This document shows, piece by piece, positions 19,696 through 30,300 of a stretch of DNA of 48,256 nt (the first letter of the stretch is position 1; each line of letters opens with the position of its first letter). The DNA comes from Pseudozyma flocculosa PF-1. Its lineage: Eukaryota; Basidiomycota; Ustilaginomycetes; Ustilaginales; Ustilaginaceae. A program made the position numbers and the translations under genes. A model generated the notes under the pieces. The model searched no databases. It was not told the origin of the DNA and saw only the letters and a list, made by a program, of their open reading frames with translations. Location: contig NW_006920872.1 of the NCBI RefSeq assembly GCF_000417875.1, forward strand, positions 921,026 to 969,281. The letters are read 5' to 3'.

Positions 19696-21479
19696 ATGCC
19701 GCCAACGCCGTTCCAGCCCTCGCACAGCACGCCGTTCAAGTCGACGCTGTCGAGTTCCGTCCAGCCCGCGCATCTCCATACGCCCTATACCGGCGCCACC
19801 GCATCCTCGTCTGCAGCCGGGACCGATGCGCCGCTCAAGCTGTCCGAACTAGATGCCAGGGACTGGAGCTACCATGCCGAAGGCGGGCTCAACCTCCTCC
19901 TCCGGTACACGCCGTTCAATGGCACAGCCAAGGGCAAGGGCCCTGGCGGACGGTGGCAGGGCAAGGCGTTGAGGCTCGTCAAGGTCCCCCGCGCGTCGTC
20001 TGCCCCTGACTCGCAGCCCAACGGCAACATGAGCGGGACGAGCGGAAACGACGAGGAAAAAGAAGAGGAGGAGGGCGAGCAATTCCGAAGAGAGGTCGTG
20101 CTGCCTCTCCTCTGCGGAGATGGCGCCCTGCTGCCTCACTCGACGCCGATCAAGGTCGAGGATGCCCGGGATCGCGCGGTGCTCGAGACGCTGGCCGCCA
20201 GGATCGAGATCCACCGCCCTAGAGAGCGGAGGCAGAAGGACGGCATCAACACCGAGGCGCACAAGGTGTGGATGATTGACGATCTGTGCTCGACGTCGAT
20301 CGCAGAGGAGCAGGTGCTCACTGTCGAGATCAAGGTGGGTTTGCCGTGCCGCCTCCACTGAACTGCGGCTGGATTCGCTGGCTGACCTTGCCGCTCATGA
20401 ACCTCTGAACGAGTGCAGCCGAAATGGGGCTACCTCCCCTCGTCGTCCTCGCTCTCGTCGATCTCTTCGCCCAACGTTGAACTCAAGACGCGCCACTCGC
20501 GCTTCAGGATGCACAAGGTCGCGCGCCATCCCGATCCTTCCTCGCTCGCTCACGCCGAGTTTGAGGGGCACTATGATCCGCTCGACCTGTACAGTTGCCA
20601 GACGGACAGGATGCAAAAAGCGCTGGATGCACTAGCGGCAGATTGGCAGCAGAGCGGAGGGACCACCAACAATCTGAGGCTGTTCTGGAACGGCGAGGTC
20701 GTCAAGCCCACCCAGGTGAGTGGCTGCAGAGCATGGCGAGGGTGCAACGTGGTTGCGGCGCAGTGGGCTCGGCGCTGACCGACACCACTGCCTCTTCTGG
20801 TGCTCTTCCTTTGACTACACAGACGGCCGAGCTGGACGAGATCAAGGCGTACCTGTCCGCTGGCACCTCGTCCGCCTCCTCGTCCGACGATCTCGCAACC
20901 CTGCTGGCCTCGCACCTCATCTCTCCCCTCGCTGCTCCACGCCTCCAATCAACATCGGACCGAGCGGAGTCAGTCCTGAGCCGACTATCGCACCTGCAAT
21001 CGGCGCTAGACCCGCGCGACATCGAGGGCCTGGCTGCAGACTGGCAACGACTCGTCTCTGCCCCACTGGGCACCGTCCCCGCCGACGCGACACCGGAGCA
21101 GGCGCAGCTGCTCCTGCCTCCGACTGTCGTAGAGGTGGCGGCCGCAATCGGCGACCCCTCACAACCCGTCGATGCTGCAGCGCCGCCGCCGTCGGCGCCG
21201 ACGACGATCGCGGAGCTGCGCCGAGCGACGCTCCGCTTCCTCGTCGCTTCGACGTTCAAGGACTGCAGCATCATGCTCCGGATCGTCCAGCCTCGAGGCG
21301 TCGATACGGCGGACGTCGACGCTGGGCCGGCGAGCAGGGAGGTGGAGATTAAGCTCATCGATCTCGACATGAAGCCGATCGGGAAGCTGGCCAAGTTTCT
21401 GCAGACGGACGAGGAGGTCATCGAGAAGTTCCGCGCATGGTGGGCCACAATCGGCGAGGGCCACAGTCGCGAGTCGTAG
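19696..21479 (+). CDS. IPK1: Inositol-pentakisphosphate 2-kinase
   Basis: Phosphorylates inositol pentakisphosphate at the 2-position to make phytate (InsP6), used in mRNA export and signalling. Exons are 19696-20334, 20419-20715 and 20823-21479, all phase 0, giving 530 residues. Family motifs in order: WSYHAEGGLNLLLRY near residue 55, where the family has an EGAANV-like nucleotide loop; VEIKPKWGYLP split exactly by intron 1 after Lys213; SRFRMH; YDPLDLYS; NLRLFWNGE; TFKDCSIMLR; and KLIDLDMKP followed by the end helix. An acidic insert (DEEKEEEEGE) sits near residue 117. The ATG is the first in frame, 254 bp after TRM9. Assignment is strong. Confidence 0.93.
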
Positions 21480-21913
21480 CACGGAGCTCGCCCTGCTCCG
21501 CCGACGAGCTCGACTCATGAAGTTACGGTCTCGAGCCAGCACGTTCCTCGTGCGCTCCTACCCACGGTCCGATGGAGAGGAGGCTGCAGATGCTGTTGCA
21601 TGCGTGCATTATTAGACTAGGAAGGCCTGCCGAAGGGCTAGGTACATTAGACACTCGTGACCTGAGATGAGGGCCGGATCCTGGATACAGTCGTGAGCGT
21701 GGCGTTGGGTGGTATAAGGTGCGAGCCGGGAAAGGCAAGGGCGGAGGGGCTCGCTGGATCGGGACGGGACTCGGGGATCGGCGGGTGATTGATGGGGCAC
21801 ATGTCGTCTTGACCCTGCTCATGGTCTGGGTCGGTGGCATCTTCTTATGCCTCTCCACCACCACCACCACCACTACCACCATCGTTGATCCCCCTCGGCC
21901 GAGGTGCGACGGT
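21480..21913. other. Convergent 3' intergenic region
   Basis: Short region between the convergent ends of IPK1 and the drug exporter. It includes an ACC-rich microsatellite at about 21856-21880 just beyond the exporter 3' end. No gene seen. Confidence 0.6.
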
Positions 21914-23815
21914 CTAGGCCTCCTGCTTCAGCTCCTTCTTCTCGCTGCTGCGGCCGGATCCGCCGTGGTACTTTGCGTCGTCGGGCGAGGCGCAGTGCTT
22001 GGACCAGGCGCGCAGCTTGGGTCCGTAGACGTAGAGCATGATGGGGATGGGGATCATGGCGACCGAGATGCATCCCATCAGGGTGCTGCCCCAGGCGACG
22101 GGGAAGGCTTCGGGCCCGTTGGCCTGGAGGTTGTTGAACATGGCGCGGGCGACGAGGGGCAGCGCACCGCCGATCATGGCGCGCGCAAAGTCGTTGCCGG
22201 CAAAGACGCTGGCAATGTAGAGCGGATAGGCCTCGCCGAGGTAGCCCAGGCCGGCGTTGAAGAGGCCAAAGGTGCCCGCGCCGAAAAAGAGGCTGAAGAT
22301 GATGGGCACGATCCAGTGGATCGAGGCCGTCGAGGTCCAGCCGAAGCCAAACATGCAGATGGGGATGCAAAAGGCGCCGACGATGCCCGGCCACAGACGC
22401 TGCTCGGGCGGCACCTTGCCCTCGAGGCGGTCGTAGAGGGGCTGGTAGTAGAGGTGGTCCCAGATGAAGAAGGCGCCGAAGCCGAGGAGCGAGCCGACGG
22501 CGATGCCGAGGAAGGCGATGCCCATCTCGCCGTAATTGAAGCCGTACGTCTCGATAAAGACGATCGGGAAGGCCTCGAACCAGAGGTAGAGGATGCCGTA
22601 GACGAGGCCGATGTGCAGGCAGATGCTCAGCACGATGGGCTCGAAAAAGGTGAGGGTAAATGGGCGCACCAGCGTCATCATGACAATCTCGCGGCCCGTC
22701 ATGGCCGCCTCCTCGAGCTCGCCCTCGGAGCGCAGGTGCGGGTTGCCCGTCACCTTGCGCAGGCGCTTGGCGCGCTTGGCGAGGATGTTGGACGCCGACG
22801 ACTCGGGCATGAGGAAGATGAGGACCACAAGAGTGAAGCCCGAAAGCATGAGGAGCGGCCAGATGGTCCATCGCCACCCCTCGGCGCCGTAGGCCTGGGA
22901 TGCGAAGCCGCCGATGAGCGGGCCGAGGACGGGGCCGGCGACGGCGGCCATGCCCCAGACGCCGAGCATGACGGGCAGACGGCGGACGGGGAACATGTCG
23001 CCCATCGACGCGCCGCCCGTGGCGAGCGGGGGCGATCCAAAGATGCCGGCGAGGAAGCGGAGGATCATGAAGCCGGCGATGTTGGACACGAGCGCCGTGG
23101 GGATCTGGAGGATGACAAAGATGGCGAGCGTCGCGACGTACGGCGGCGCGCGGCCGATCGAGGGGATCTCGGACATGGCGCTCAGGCCAATCATGGGCCC
23201 GATGCCGTAGCCGACGACGAAGAGCGTCAGGCCCAGCGTGGCCGTCACGGTGCCCACGCCGAACCACTGCGCCAGGCCCATGACGCCCGGCGTGTAGATG
23301 GCCGAGCCCATGTAGACGCTCGTCGTGAGCAGGCAGATGAGGGCGACGGTGAAGGCCTTGCGCGTCGTGGGCCAGTTCTGCGGGTTCTCTGGGTCATCGG
23401 GACCGTTCCAGGTGACGAGGTAGGGGTCGTTTTCGTCACCCTTTTCCGGAGGCGACTCGATGTCCTTCGACGAGCTGCCGCCGCCAGCGCCGCCGGTCGC
23501 CGCCTTTTCGCTGTGCTCGAGAGCATGGCTGCCGTGACTGGAATGGCTCGGGCTGCTCGACGGGCTACGTAGCGGCGTGCTGGTATCGCTGTCGGTTCGG
23601 GCTGGCGGTTCGAGGGTGGAGCCGTTCTGCTGCTGCTGATGGGAACGCAAGCCAGATCCCTGCTGGGCGAGTCGGGTCTTGTAGCCGGCCTGGTACCGCT
23701 CGGGCACCTGGTAGCCGGGCGCCTCTTCGGGACGGACAAAGACCTTGCCCTTGGAGAGCTTGTTGACGACGATGCCGAAGACGGAATCCTCCCAGACGGG
23801 ACTGGGTTTCGACAT
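21914..23815 (-). CDS. MFS drug:H+ antiporter (DHA1-type) exporter
   Basis: Single-exon 633-residue plasma-membrane exporter. About 170 hydrophilic residues at the N-terminus contain the DHA-type lead-in TWNGPDDPENPQNWP. Twelve helices follow, starting FTVALICLLTTSVYMGSAI. Antiporter signatures include FVVGYGIGPMIG, the loop-2 region SEIPSIGRAPPY, and GVWGMAAVAGPVLGPLIGG (motif C of 12-helix drug exporters). The central loop SNILAKRAKRLRKVTG is basic. The tail is polar (SSEKKELKQEA). ATG 23815 is the first Met, with a TATAAA element 165 bp upstream. Closest in style to fungal FLR1/CYHR-type exporters; the substrate is unknown. A second DHA exporter and a flavin monooxygenase lie within 7 kb, hinting at a detoxification or metabolite-export role (inference). 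Confidence 0.92.
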   Translation of the reverse strand: MSKPSPVWEDSVFGIVVNKLSKGKVFVRPEEAPGYQVPERYQAGYKTRLAQQGSGLRSHQQQQNGSTLEPPARTDSDTSTPLRSPSSSPSHSSHGSHALEHSEKAATGGAGGGSSSKDIESPPEKGDENDPYLVTWNGPDDPENPQNWPTTRKAFTVALICLLTTSVYMGSAIYTPGVMGLAQWFGVGTVTATLGLTLFVVGYGIGPMIGLSAMSEIPSIGRAPPYVATLAIFVILQIPTALVSNIAGFMILRFLAGIFGSPPLATGGASMGDMFPVRRLPVMLGVWGMAAVAGPVLGPLIGGFASQAYGAEGWRWTIWPLLMLSGFTLVVLIFLMPESSASNILAKRAKRLRKVTGNPHLRSEGELEEAAMTGREIVMMTLVRPFTLTFFEPIVLSICLHIGLVYGILYLWFEAFPIVFIETYGFNYGEMGIAFLGIAVGSLLGFGAFFIWDHLYYQPLYDRLEGKVPPEQRLWPGIVGAFCIPICMFGFGWTSTASIHWIVPIIFSLFFGAGTFGLFNAGLGYLGEAYPLYIASVFAGNDFARAMIGGALPLVARAMFNNLQANGPEAFPVAWGSTLMGCISVAMIPIPIMLYVYGPKLRAWSKHCASPDDAKYHGGSGRSSEKKELKQEA

Positions 23816-23979
23816 AGTCGCAGAACTGGGCGCTGGCAGGCTGAGGCGGCGGGTGTGCGTCCCTAGGACTGAGGTGGAGCAGGTGATGCCTGGTATGCTG
23901 CCGGGAGGGGGGCAGGGGAGGTGGTCGATGGGGAGCTCGGGGGAAAGGGCGGAAGGAGCTGAAGCTCGCAGGGACGTGC

Positions 23980-23985
23980 TTTATA
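23980..23985 (-). promoter_or_regulatory. Candidate TATA box of the DHA1 exporter
   Basis: TATAAA on the minus strand, 165 bp upstream of the exporter ATG. Position and match are good for an inducible fungal promoter. Confidence 0.5.
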
Positions 23986-26435
23986 TGAAGCTCTGTCATT
24001 GCCCATCTTCAAGCCGCGTGGATCCTTCGGTGCTCCTCAACGCGAACGCTACCGCCTGCCCTGCTACTCCAGCTCGGGCCTGACTCTCCAACGGAACGTC
24101 ATTCCACGTACGTTTGAAGGGGTGCCGACCCGCCGCTTCCGTGGTTTTCCAGAAGGAAGGGGGCATGGACCCGAGGCCGAGTAAAGCTTCCTATCGCCGG
24201 ATGGGAAGGTGGATCTGTACCCCACGGTCTTCCCGACGGCCGGTATCGAGAGCCACCGAGAGGGTAGCGACAGGTGCCGTCAGAGCAGGGTACCTGTACC
24301 CCGCGGTACGGTGTAGGTAAGCTCGTCATCGCCGGAACGGAAACGCCGGCGAGATTTGGCGGCGAGATTTGGGGGGATGGCCTGGCCGAGAGGGTGGCCG
24401 AGAGGCAGGAGTACCAGGACGACTTTCATCTGAAACATGCAAAGAAGGCCAGCGGCCGGCGTGGAGCGAAGCGGCACGAGTAGGTAAGTCAGTCATCCCG
24501 AAATGCTGAGGATGGCCCAGTAGGCTAGGGTCCAGCCAGGCCCTGATCTGGCGGGCCTAGCCCGCTACTTAGCTGTCTGCTTCCGCGGGAGGCTGACGAG
24601 TGTACGACGACGGCCGCGACGACGGCCGCGACGACGACATGGTTCCACGCTCAGCCACGACGACCCACCAACGCTCCGCTCGGCCCGAGGGTTCCGATGG
24701 ACGTGGAGCTTACGAGAGTCCTGGACGACCCCATCGCTGCCGGTGGCTCCAGCACTCTGGCGTTCCAATTCCCCTTGCTTTCGACGACGACGATGCGGTC
24801 GATTTCCATCAGGACGGAAGCAGGACGGGGCGCGACAGAGCCTTAAAGTCCGTGATGATCTTTTCTTTTTCACCGGCCGCCGCTGCGCTGCCGAGCGGTT
24901 ACACAAGGCTGCATGACGCAGGCACGTCAAAGGGGCTCTCCCGGCCAGGCGGTCCACACGTACGGTGCTCGGTACGGAAGGGCCAGGTCCTCGGCGGTAG
25001 GCACACGGTCAGGCAAGGCAGGGGCGGCCAGCCGGGGCCCTCGGGACCCTTGATGAAGATCTCGTCGTCGCTGGCCGCATCCAATCGCCGGCCGGGCCGC
25101 TGGACTGCCGACAATTTGCTGTCCAAGTGGAGAGAAGAGGGTTGATGAGTGTGTGATGGCGACCACGACGGCGACGGCGCCAAGAGCCAGGGTTGCGGCC
25201 GCTCCGAACATCATCGTTTCCAGCTCCACCGAACACGCACGGCGGTAAGGATGCGATAATGGGGACAGGGGGACGGCTAGGGAGAGGCGGGGCATGTTTG
25301 AAAGGAAGATTGCTTTGCGCGATGCGGCGAAATTTCTTTGTGGACGCGTCTCTTAGCTCAGCTGAGCCATCGGCGGTATTTGACGTCAGTCCCGACCGTG
25401 CCGCGATGAACGCGCCCGCCCTCCACGTCGGTGGCCGCCCCATCCCGCCATCCCCACCGCCGACCGATCCGCCTGTCCATCATGCGACGAGCGGGCCGCA
25501 CCTCACACTCGCACGACAGAGAGCAGGAGCTTGGGTGCAGATAAAATGGTGAGTGACGGAAGGCTGTTGCCGCCTGCCGAACTGGGCGCGCGCAGGCAGG
25601 CACGTGCTGGGGCGGCTAGACGAGGCGTAAAGTACGGAGAATTGCCCGATCTTTGCCCGATCCGTCTGTACTCTGAGACTTAGCCCGATGGAGATTGCTT
25701 GGGAAACTCGGAAGACGGCCGGCAGTCTTTCTCGGACCCGTTGGCCCATCCGTCTGCTCGCGACTCGGGAAGCGGACAGCGGCAAGCGAGGCGGACGGTG
25801 CGCTGGATGCGGCTGCTGCACCTAGATAGGCATGAGGGCTGACGACGAGAGCCGCGGGCGTGAGGCGGGCGACGGGGCGGCGAGGCTGGCTTTCACGCAC
25901 GCTGCGCTGCGTTGTGAGTCGCTCAGGCTGGGGACCCCTCTTTGGCATTTTCCCGCTGCTCGCCCGTTAGCGAAGGCGACGGAGGGTTCGCCACCTCGCC
26001 TTGGCCCTACGGTGCTAGGCTGCCTCAGAGGGAGCGCTTCGACCCTCTGGAATGACCCAATTCCTGACGGCCGCTAGGCACCCAACGGCGCTGCGCCATT
26101 CGAGAGCCGCAAACCCAGCCAACCCCCCGTCTCGCTGCGGAGTCTCTGACCTCGCCTCTCGCTCTCTCTCCGCGCGCAGAGGTGGCAGGTCGTTGAAAAC
26201 GCATCGTCAGCGTTTCAGAGGCCCAAGCGACATGCTAGCTAGCGCAGAGGGGCACTGCCCGCGGCCTGTTTGCCTCCTCCTTCCCCAGACTTTTTGGCGC
26301 TGCCTGGCCGCGCCCTCCTGGCGCAGGCCTCCTTTGCCCGGCCAGCTTCGACTTCCGGGCGGCGGGTGCTGAAAGCCGCGGGGTCCGCACCGACCAGTTT
26401 CCTGCATGTGGCCATTCGACTCGGCGCGCCATCGG

Positions 26436-26442
26436 TATATAG
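26436..26442 (+). promoter_or_regulatory. Candidate TATA box of the flavin monooxygenase
   Basis: TATATAG, about 180 bp upstream of ATG 26618, followed by a pyrimidine-rich stretch typical of fungal transcription start regions. Confidence 0.45.
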
Positions 26443-26617
26443 CCCTTCGTCTCCTTCTCGCCATCCTTGTCGTCGCCATCCCGCCACCAATCGTCCACAA
26501 CCTTGCCATCCTAACTTGCCTCCCTGCGCACACTCACCCGCTCCCATCAAGCCACGTTAGACTCGCACCTGCGCCACACGCATTTCCACCTCCGCCACCC
26601 GTCTCGACGCTGCCACC

Positions 26618-28223
26618 ATGGGCTCCATCCCCAACTACGACGACTCTGGCGTCCTCGACGTCCTCATTGTCGGCGCCGGCATTTCGGGCATCAACGTCGC
26701 ATACCGCCTCACCGACGAGTGCCCTGACAAGAAGTTCCTCATCGTCGAGAACCGTGACACCCTCGGCGGCACCTGGGACCTCTTCAAGTACCCCGGCATC
26801 CGGTGGGTAGCCGCCGACGTTGCCCGCTTCGCCTTTGGCCCGTCGCGATCTGCTCCCTTGCTGACCAGCTTCCCTCCATCCCTGTTTCACCCTCCCCTCA
26901 CCTTCCCACCCCTTGCCCGATGGCCCCACCCACCCACCTCGCAGATCCGACTCTGACCTTCACACGTTCGGCTACGCCTTCAAGGCGTGGGAGGGCGCCG
27001 ACATTGCCTCGGGCGAGTCGATCAAGGCCTACCTCAAGCAGGTCTCGGACGAAAACGGCATCACCGAAAAGACGCGCTACAGCACAAAGGTGACGAGCGC
27101 CAACTTTTCGACAGAGGAGCGATGCTGGAACGTCGAGCTCGACCACCGCGGCCAGAAGTCCGAGGTCCGCTCCCGCTTCCTCTTCCTCGCCACCGGCTAC
27201 TACGACTACAACCAGCCGCTCAAGGCCGAGATCCCCGGCATCAGCAACTTTGGCGGCAAGGTCGTCCACCCGCAGTTCTGGGATCTCACCGAGGCCGACT
27301 ACACCGACAAGCGCGTCGTCGTCATTGGCAGCGGCGCCACCGCCATCACCCTCCTCCCCTCGATGGCCGAAAAGACCAAGGACATCACCATGCTCCAGCG
27401 CAGCCCGTCGTACATCGTCTCGCTGGACAAGTTTGACCCCATCGCAAAGTGGATCCGCCGGCTGCTGCCCGCCTCGATCGCCGCCAAGGTCATCCGCCAG
27501 AAGAACATTGCGCGCATCTACGCCAGCTACCACGTCTTCCGCACCTTCCCTGGCATCGCCAAGCGCATCCTCGGCGCCATGACCAAGAGCCAGCTGCCCA
27601 AGAGCGTGCCCCTCGACCCGCACTTTAAGCCGAGCTACAACCCCTGGGACCAGCGCCTCTGCATCTGCCCGGACGGCGACTTTTACCAGTCGCTCCGCTC
27701 CGGCAAGGCGCACATTGTCACGGGCCACATTGCCGAGGTCAAGAAGGACGAGATTGTGCTCAAGGACGGCCAGCGCCTGCCCGCCGACATCATCGTCACC
27801 GCCACGGGCCTAAAGCTGGCCATCGGCGGCAACATTGACATGCAGGTCGACGGCAAGCGCGTCGACGCATCCAACCGCTACGTCTGGAAGGGCGCCATGC
27901 TCGAGGGCGTGCCCAACATGGCCCTCTCGATTGGCTACACCAACGCCAGCTGGACGCTCGGCAGCGACTGCACCGCCATGTACCTCTGCCGCCTGCTTAA
28001 GCACCTCGACACGCACCACCAGACGCTCGTCGTGCCCGAGCCAAAGCAGCGCGAGCAGCTCAAGCAGGGCCCCCTCCTCAACCTCAACTCGACCTACGTC
28101 GTCAAGGCCTCCGACGACCTGCCCAAGGCGGCCACGTCGGGCCCCTTCCGGATGAGGACAAACTACTGGTACGACCTCCTCGACGCAAAGTACGGCAGCT
28201 ACAGCGAGCTCAAGTTCAGGTAG
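26618..28223 (+). CDS. Flavin monooxygenase, Baeyer-Villiger type
   Basis: FAD/NADPH monooxygenase that inserts oxygen next to ketones or oxidises heteroatoms. Exons are 26618-26802 and 26945-28223, giving 487 residues. The first Rossmann motif is VGAGISG at residue 18, followed by ENRDTLGGTWDLFKYPGIR with the Arg codon split by the intron. LFLATGYYDY is near residue 141. FGGKVVHPQFW at 164-174 matches the Baeyer-Villiger fingerprint FxGxxxHxxxW. The second nucleotide motif VVIGSGATA follows shortly after. The C-terminal half holds DIIVTATGLKL. No signal peptide. The downstream neighbour, converging on it, is an MFS exporter. Substrate is unknown. The enzyme class is well supported; the Baeyer-Villiger label rests on the fingerprint. 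Confidence 0.9.
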
Positions 28224-28731
28224 GCGGCTCGGTTGGCTGCCCCGCCTCCCCTGCTCGCTCTGTTCGTCTGGCCGTGAGGACCCGACCCCATACCACAGGC
28301 TCGTGGCCGTGGCCCCTTGCCCTGCCGTCTTTTCACCTTCCCGACTGCATCCCGCCGCTCGTTTCTCTTTGACCCTCTCTCCTATTTGCTCCGTGTACTA
28401 TACTCGACGCAGGCTGGCCATCGTCCCGCCGCCTTCGCTCCTTGATCTTCCGATTGCAACTCATCGTAGACATCCCTCCGCGTCGCCCGGGGTCCTGGCT
28501 GCGCTTCGATCAGGTCGACGTTGCATGGCATTCGCGATGGAACCGAGACCGCATCTACTCGACAATGACAAGGGGACGAGGGGAACTGAGAAGCAAGGGA
28601 CACGTACAAGACGAAACGAGGAGCCAAGCCCGTATCGGGAAACCAAGGGACCCACGAAGGCGACAACGAGGCGAAAAGGACGATCAGCGGCGCGCGTCAC
28701 CCTCCTCCCATCCCCTCCCCTCTCCTGGGGC
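28224..28731. other. Convergent 3' intergenic region
   Basis: About 500 bp between the convergent stops of the monooxygenase and the exporter. No gene, RNA or repeat seen. Confidence 0.55.
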
Positions 28732-30300
28732 TCAGAGCATGGGCATGCGCTGCCACCTCCTGATCTTTTCGCCCCACAGGATGAGTGCGATGGCCATGGC
28801 GTACCCGATGACGACGACGACGACGGCCTGGACAATGTAGGCCGACTTGAAGTTGCCAATGGCCCACGACGGGATGAAAAAGGGCGCGGCAAAGGCGAGG
28901 CAGCACTTGACAAAGTTGAAGAGGGCGATGCCGTGCACGCTCTTGGCCAGGTAGGTTTCGCAGATGTAGGTCTGGATGATGCCGCCGAGCGCCGAGTTGG
29001 CAAAGTAGAAGACGCCGAAGCCGCCAATGACCTCGGCGGGCCACGAGAGCTCGTTGGCGAAGCCGAGGCCGAACATGAGCAGGCCGACGAGCAGGATGGG
29101 CCACTGCGGCAGCGTCGCCCACAGCCGGTACTCGGGCTTGCGCAACGGCATCGACGAAGACCCGACGAGACCGTTCTCGACCCCACCGCCCGCACCACCG
29201 CCACCTGCGGCGGCAGCGCGACGCTGGAAGAACGAGACGGTGCCGTCGGCAAAGTAGCCCCCTGCAAACTTGCCGCCGACGGAACCGACGGCGGCGGCGA
29301 GGAAGGCGGCGCCGACGGCGACGCCGGAAAAGTGCCAGGGCGGGTGCTCGAGCACCTGCGGTGCGACGACGGTGAAGCCGACGCTCCACATGAAGACGAC
29401 GGCGTAGACGATTGAGGGCACGAGCATGACAATGTAGCGGGCCATGAGGAGGGGCTCGATGATCTCGCCGAGGAAGCGCAGCGGCTGCTGCCACGGGTAC
29501 CACGCTGCTCCGATGCGGCCGTGGGCGCCCGTGGGCGCCGCGAGCGTGGGCGAGGGCAGGGCGTCGCGCACCTCGTCGACGTTCCACTCCTTCTTGTCGT
29601 CGAGGTCCTGCTGGTGGTGGTGGGAGCGGTCGACGATGCTGCTCGTCGTCTGGCCGTTGACGGCGTCGGCTGCGGTGGCGCTCGGGTTGTAGAGCGTCTC
29701 GGGCATGAAGAAGAAGATCATGAGGCCGACGACGCCCGAGAGGATGATGGTGAAGTAGTAGATCCACCGCCACGTCGTCACCGTCAGGAAGGCTGCGCCG
29801 ACGATGGGGGCGGTGACGGGGCCGATGAGGAGGAGGAGGGCCCAGAAGGCGATGGCGGTGCCCCTGCGCTCCGGCAGGAACGTCTCGGAGACGACCGTGG
29901 CGGGAATGGTCTGGGAGCCCGACGCGGCGAAGCCGGCAAAGTAGCGCGCGGCGGCGAAGCTGTTGTAGGTCGAGGAAAACGAGATCCAAAAGGTGCAGCC
30001 GAAGAAGAGGAACCAGCTAAAGAGCATCGTGGGCCTCCTTCCGATGGAGCCGGCCAGGGCGTTCCAGAGGAGGGGCCCGGTGCCGAGGCCGAGGATCATG
30101 ATGCCGATGGCGTTGGCCACCTGCGGGATGGTGGCATCGAGCGACTTGGCCACCTGCGGGAACGCAGTGAGGTGCGCGGCGGCCGTGTAGTTTGCCAGCC
30201 AGGCGGCGACCGAGAGCGTGACGAGGAGGAGGAGCTTCTTGGTCGTGGAAAAGTTGAGCGGGTGCGCCGGATCAGGGTGGTGCAGCGTCGAGCCCGTCAT
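28732..30300 (-). CDS. MFS drug/polyamine exporter (DHA1-type)
   Basis: Single-exon 522-residue transporter. The first ATG is at 30300 (MTGSTLHHPDPAHPLNFSTTKK); the open frame upstream of it lacks another ATG. Twelve helices: motif A region GSIGRRPTM after helix 2, FAGFAASGSQTIPATVVSE in helix 4, and GPVTAPIVGAAFLTVTTWRWIYY (motif C type) in helix 5. The central loop is long, rich in His and Asp (SHHHQQDLDDKKEW). Helix 7 starts ARYIVMLVPSIVYAVVFMW. The frame carries a Gly-rich insert near residue 360 and ends GEKIRRWQRMPML. It converges on the monooxygenase, about 500 bp away. A motif resembling one upstream of the other exporter lies about 0.5 kb upstream. Substrate is unknown. Confidence 0.92.
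   Translation of the reverse strand: MTGSTLHHPDPAHPLNFSTTKKLLLLVTLSVAAWLANYTAAAHLTAFPQVAKSLDATIPQVANAIGIMILGLGTGPLLWNALAGSIGRRPTMLFSWFLFFGCTFWISFSSTYNSFAAARYFAGFAASGSQTIPATVVSETFLPERRGTAIAFWALLLLIGPVTAPIVGAAFLTVTTWRWIYYFTIILSGVVGLMIFFFMPETLYNPSATAADAVNGQTTSSIVDRSHHHQQDLDDKKEWNVDEVRDALPSPTLAAPTGAHGRIGAAWYPWQQPLRFLGEIIEPLLMARYIVMLVPSIVYAVVFMWSVGFTVVAPQVLEHPPWHFSGVAVGAAFLAAAVGSVGGKFAGGYFADGTVSFFQRRAAAAGGGGAGGGVENGLVGSSSMPLRKPEYRLWATLPQWPILLVGLLMFGLGFANELSWPAEVIGGFGVFYFANSALGGIIQTYICETYLAKSVHGIALFNFVKCCLAFAAPFFIPSWAIGNFKSAYIVQAVVVVVIGYAMAIALILWGEKIRRWQRMPML

Larger units (their letters stand above)
23816..26617. other. Long divergent intergenic region, exporter / monooxygenase
   Basis: 2.8 kb between divergently transcribed genes. 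It contains two GTACCCC(A/G)CGG motifs (24218 and 24296). One short minus-strand frame near 25.2 kb begins with a hydrophobic leader (MMFGAAATLALGAVAVVVAI). No confident gene. The length suggests large, regulated promoters on both sides. Confidence 0.5.

Noticed and set aside
21719..23572. 617-codon plus-strand frame opposite the DHA1 exporter
   Set aside because: Rich in Asp, Glu, Gly, Arg and His as expected for the complement of a transporter; no domain.
28303..29415. 370-codon plus-strand frame near the second exporter
   Set aside because: Antisense of the exporter 3' half, with an acidic/Gly shadow composition.
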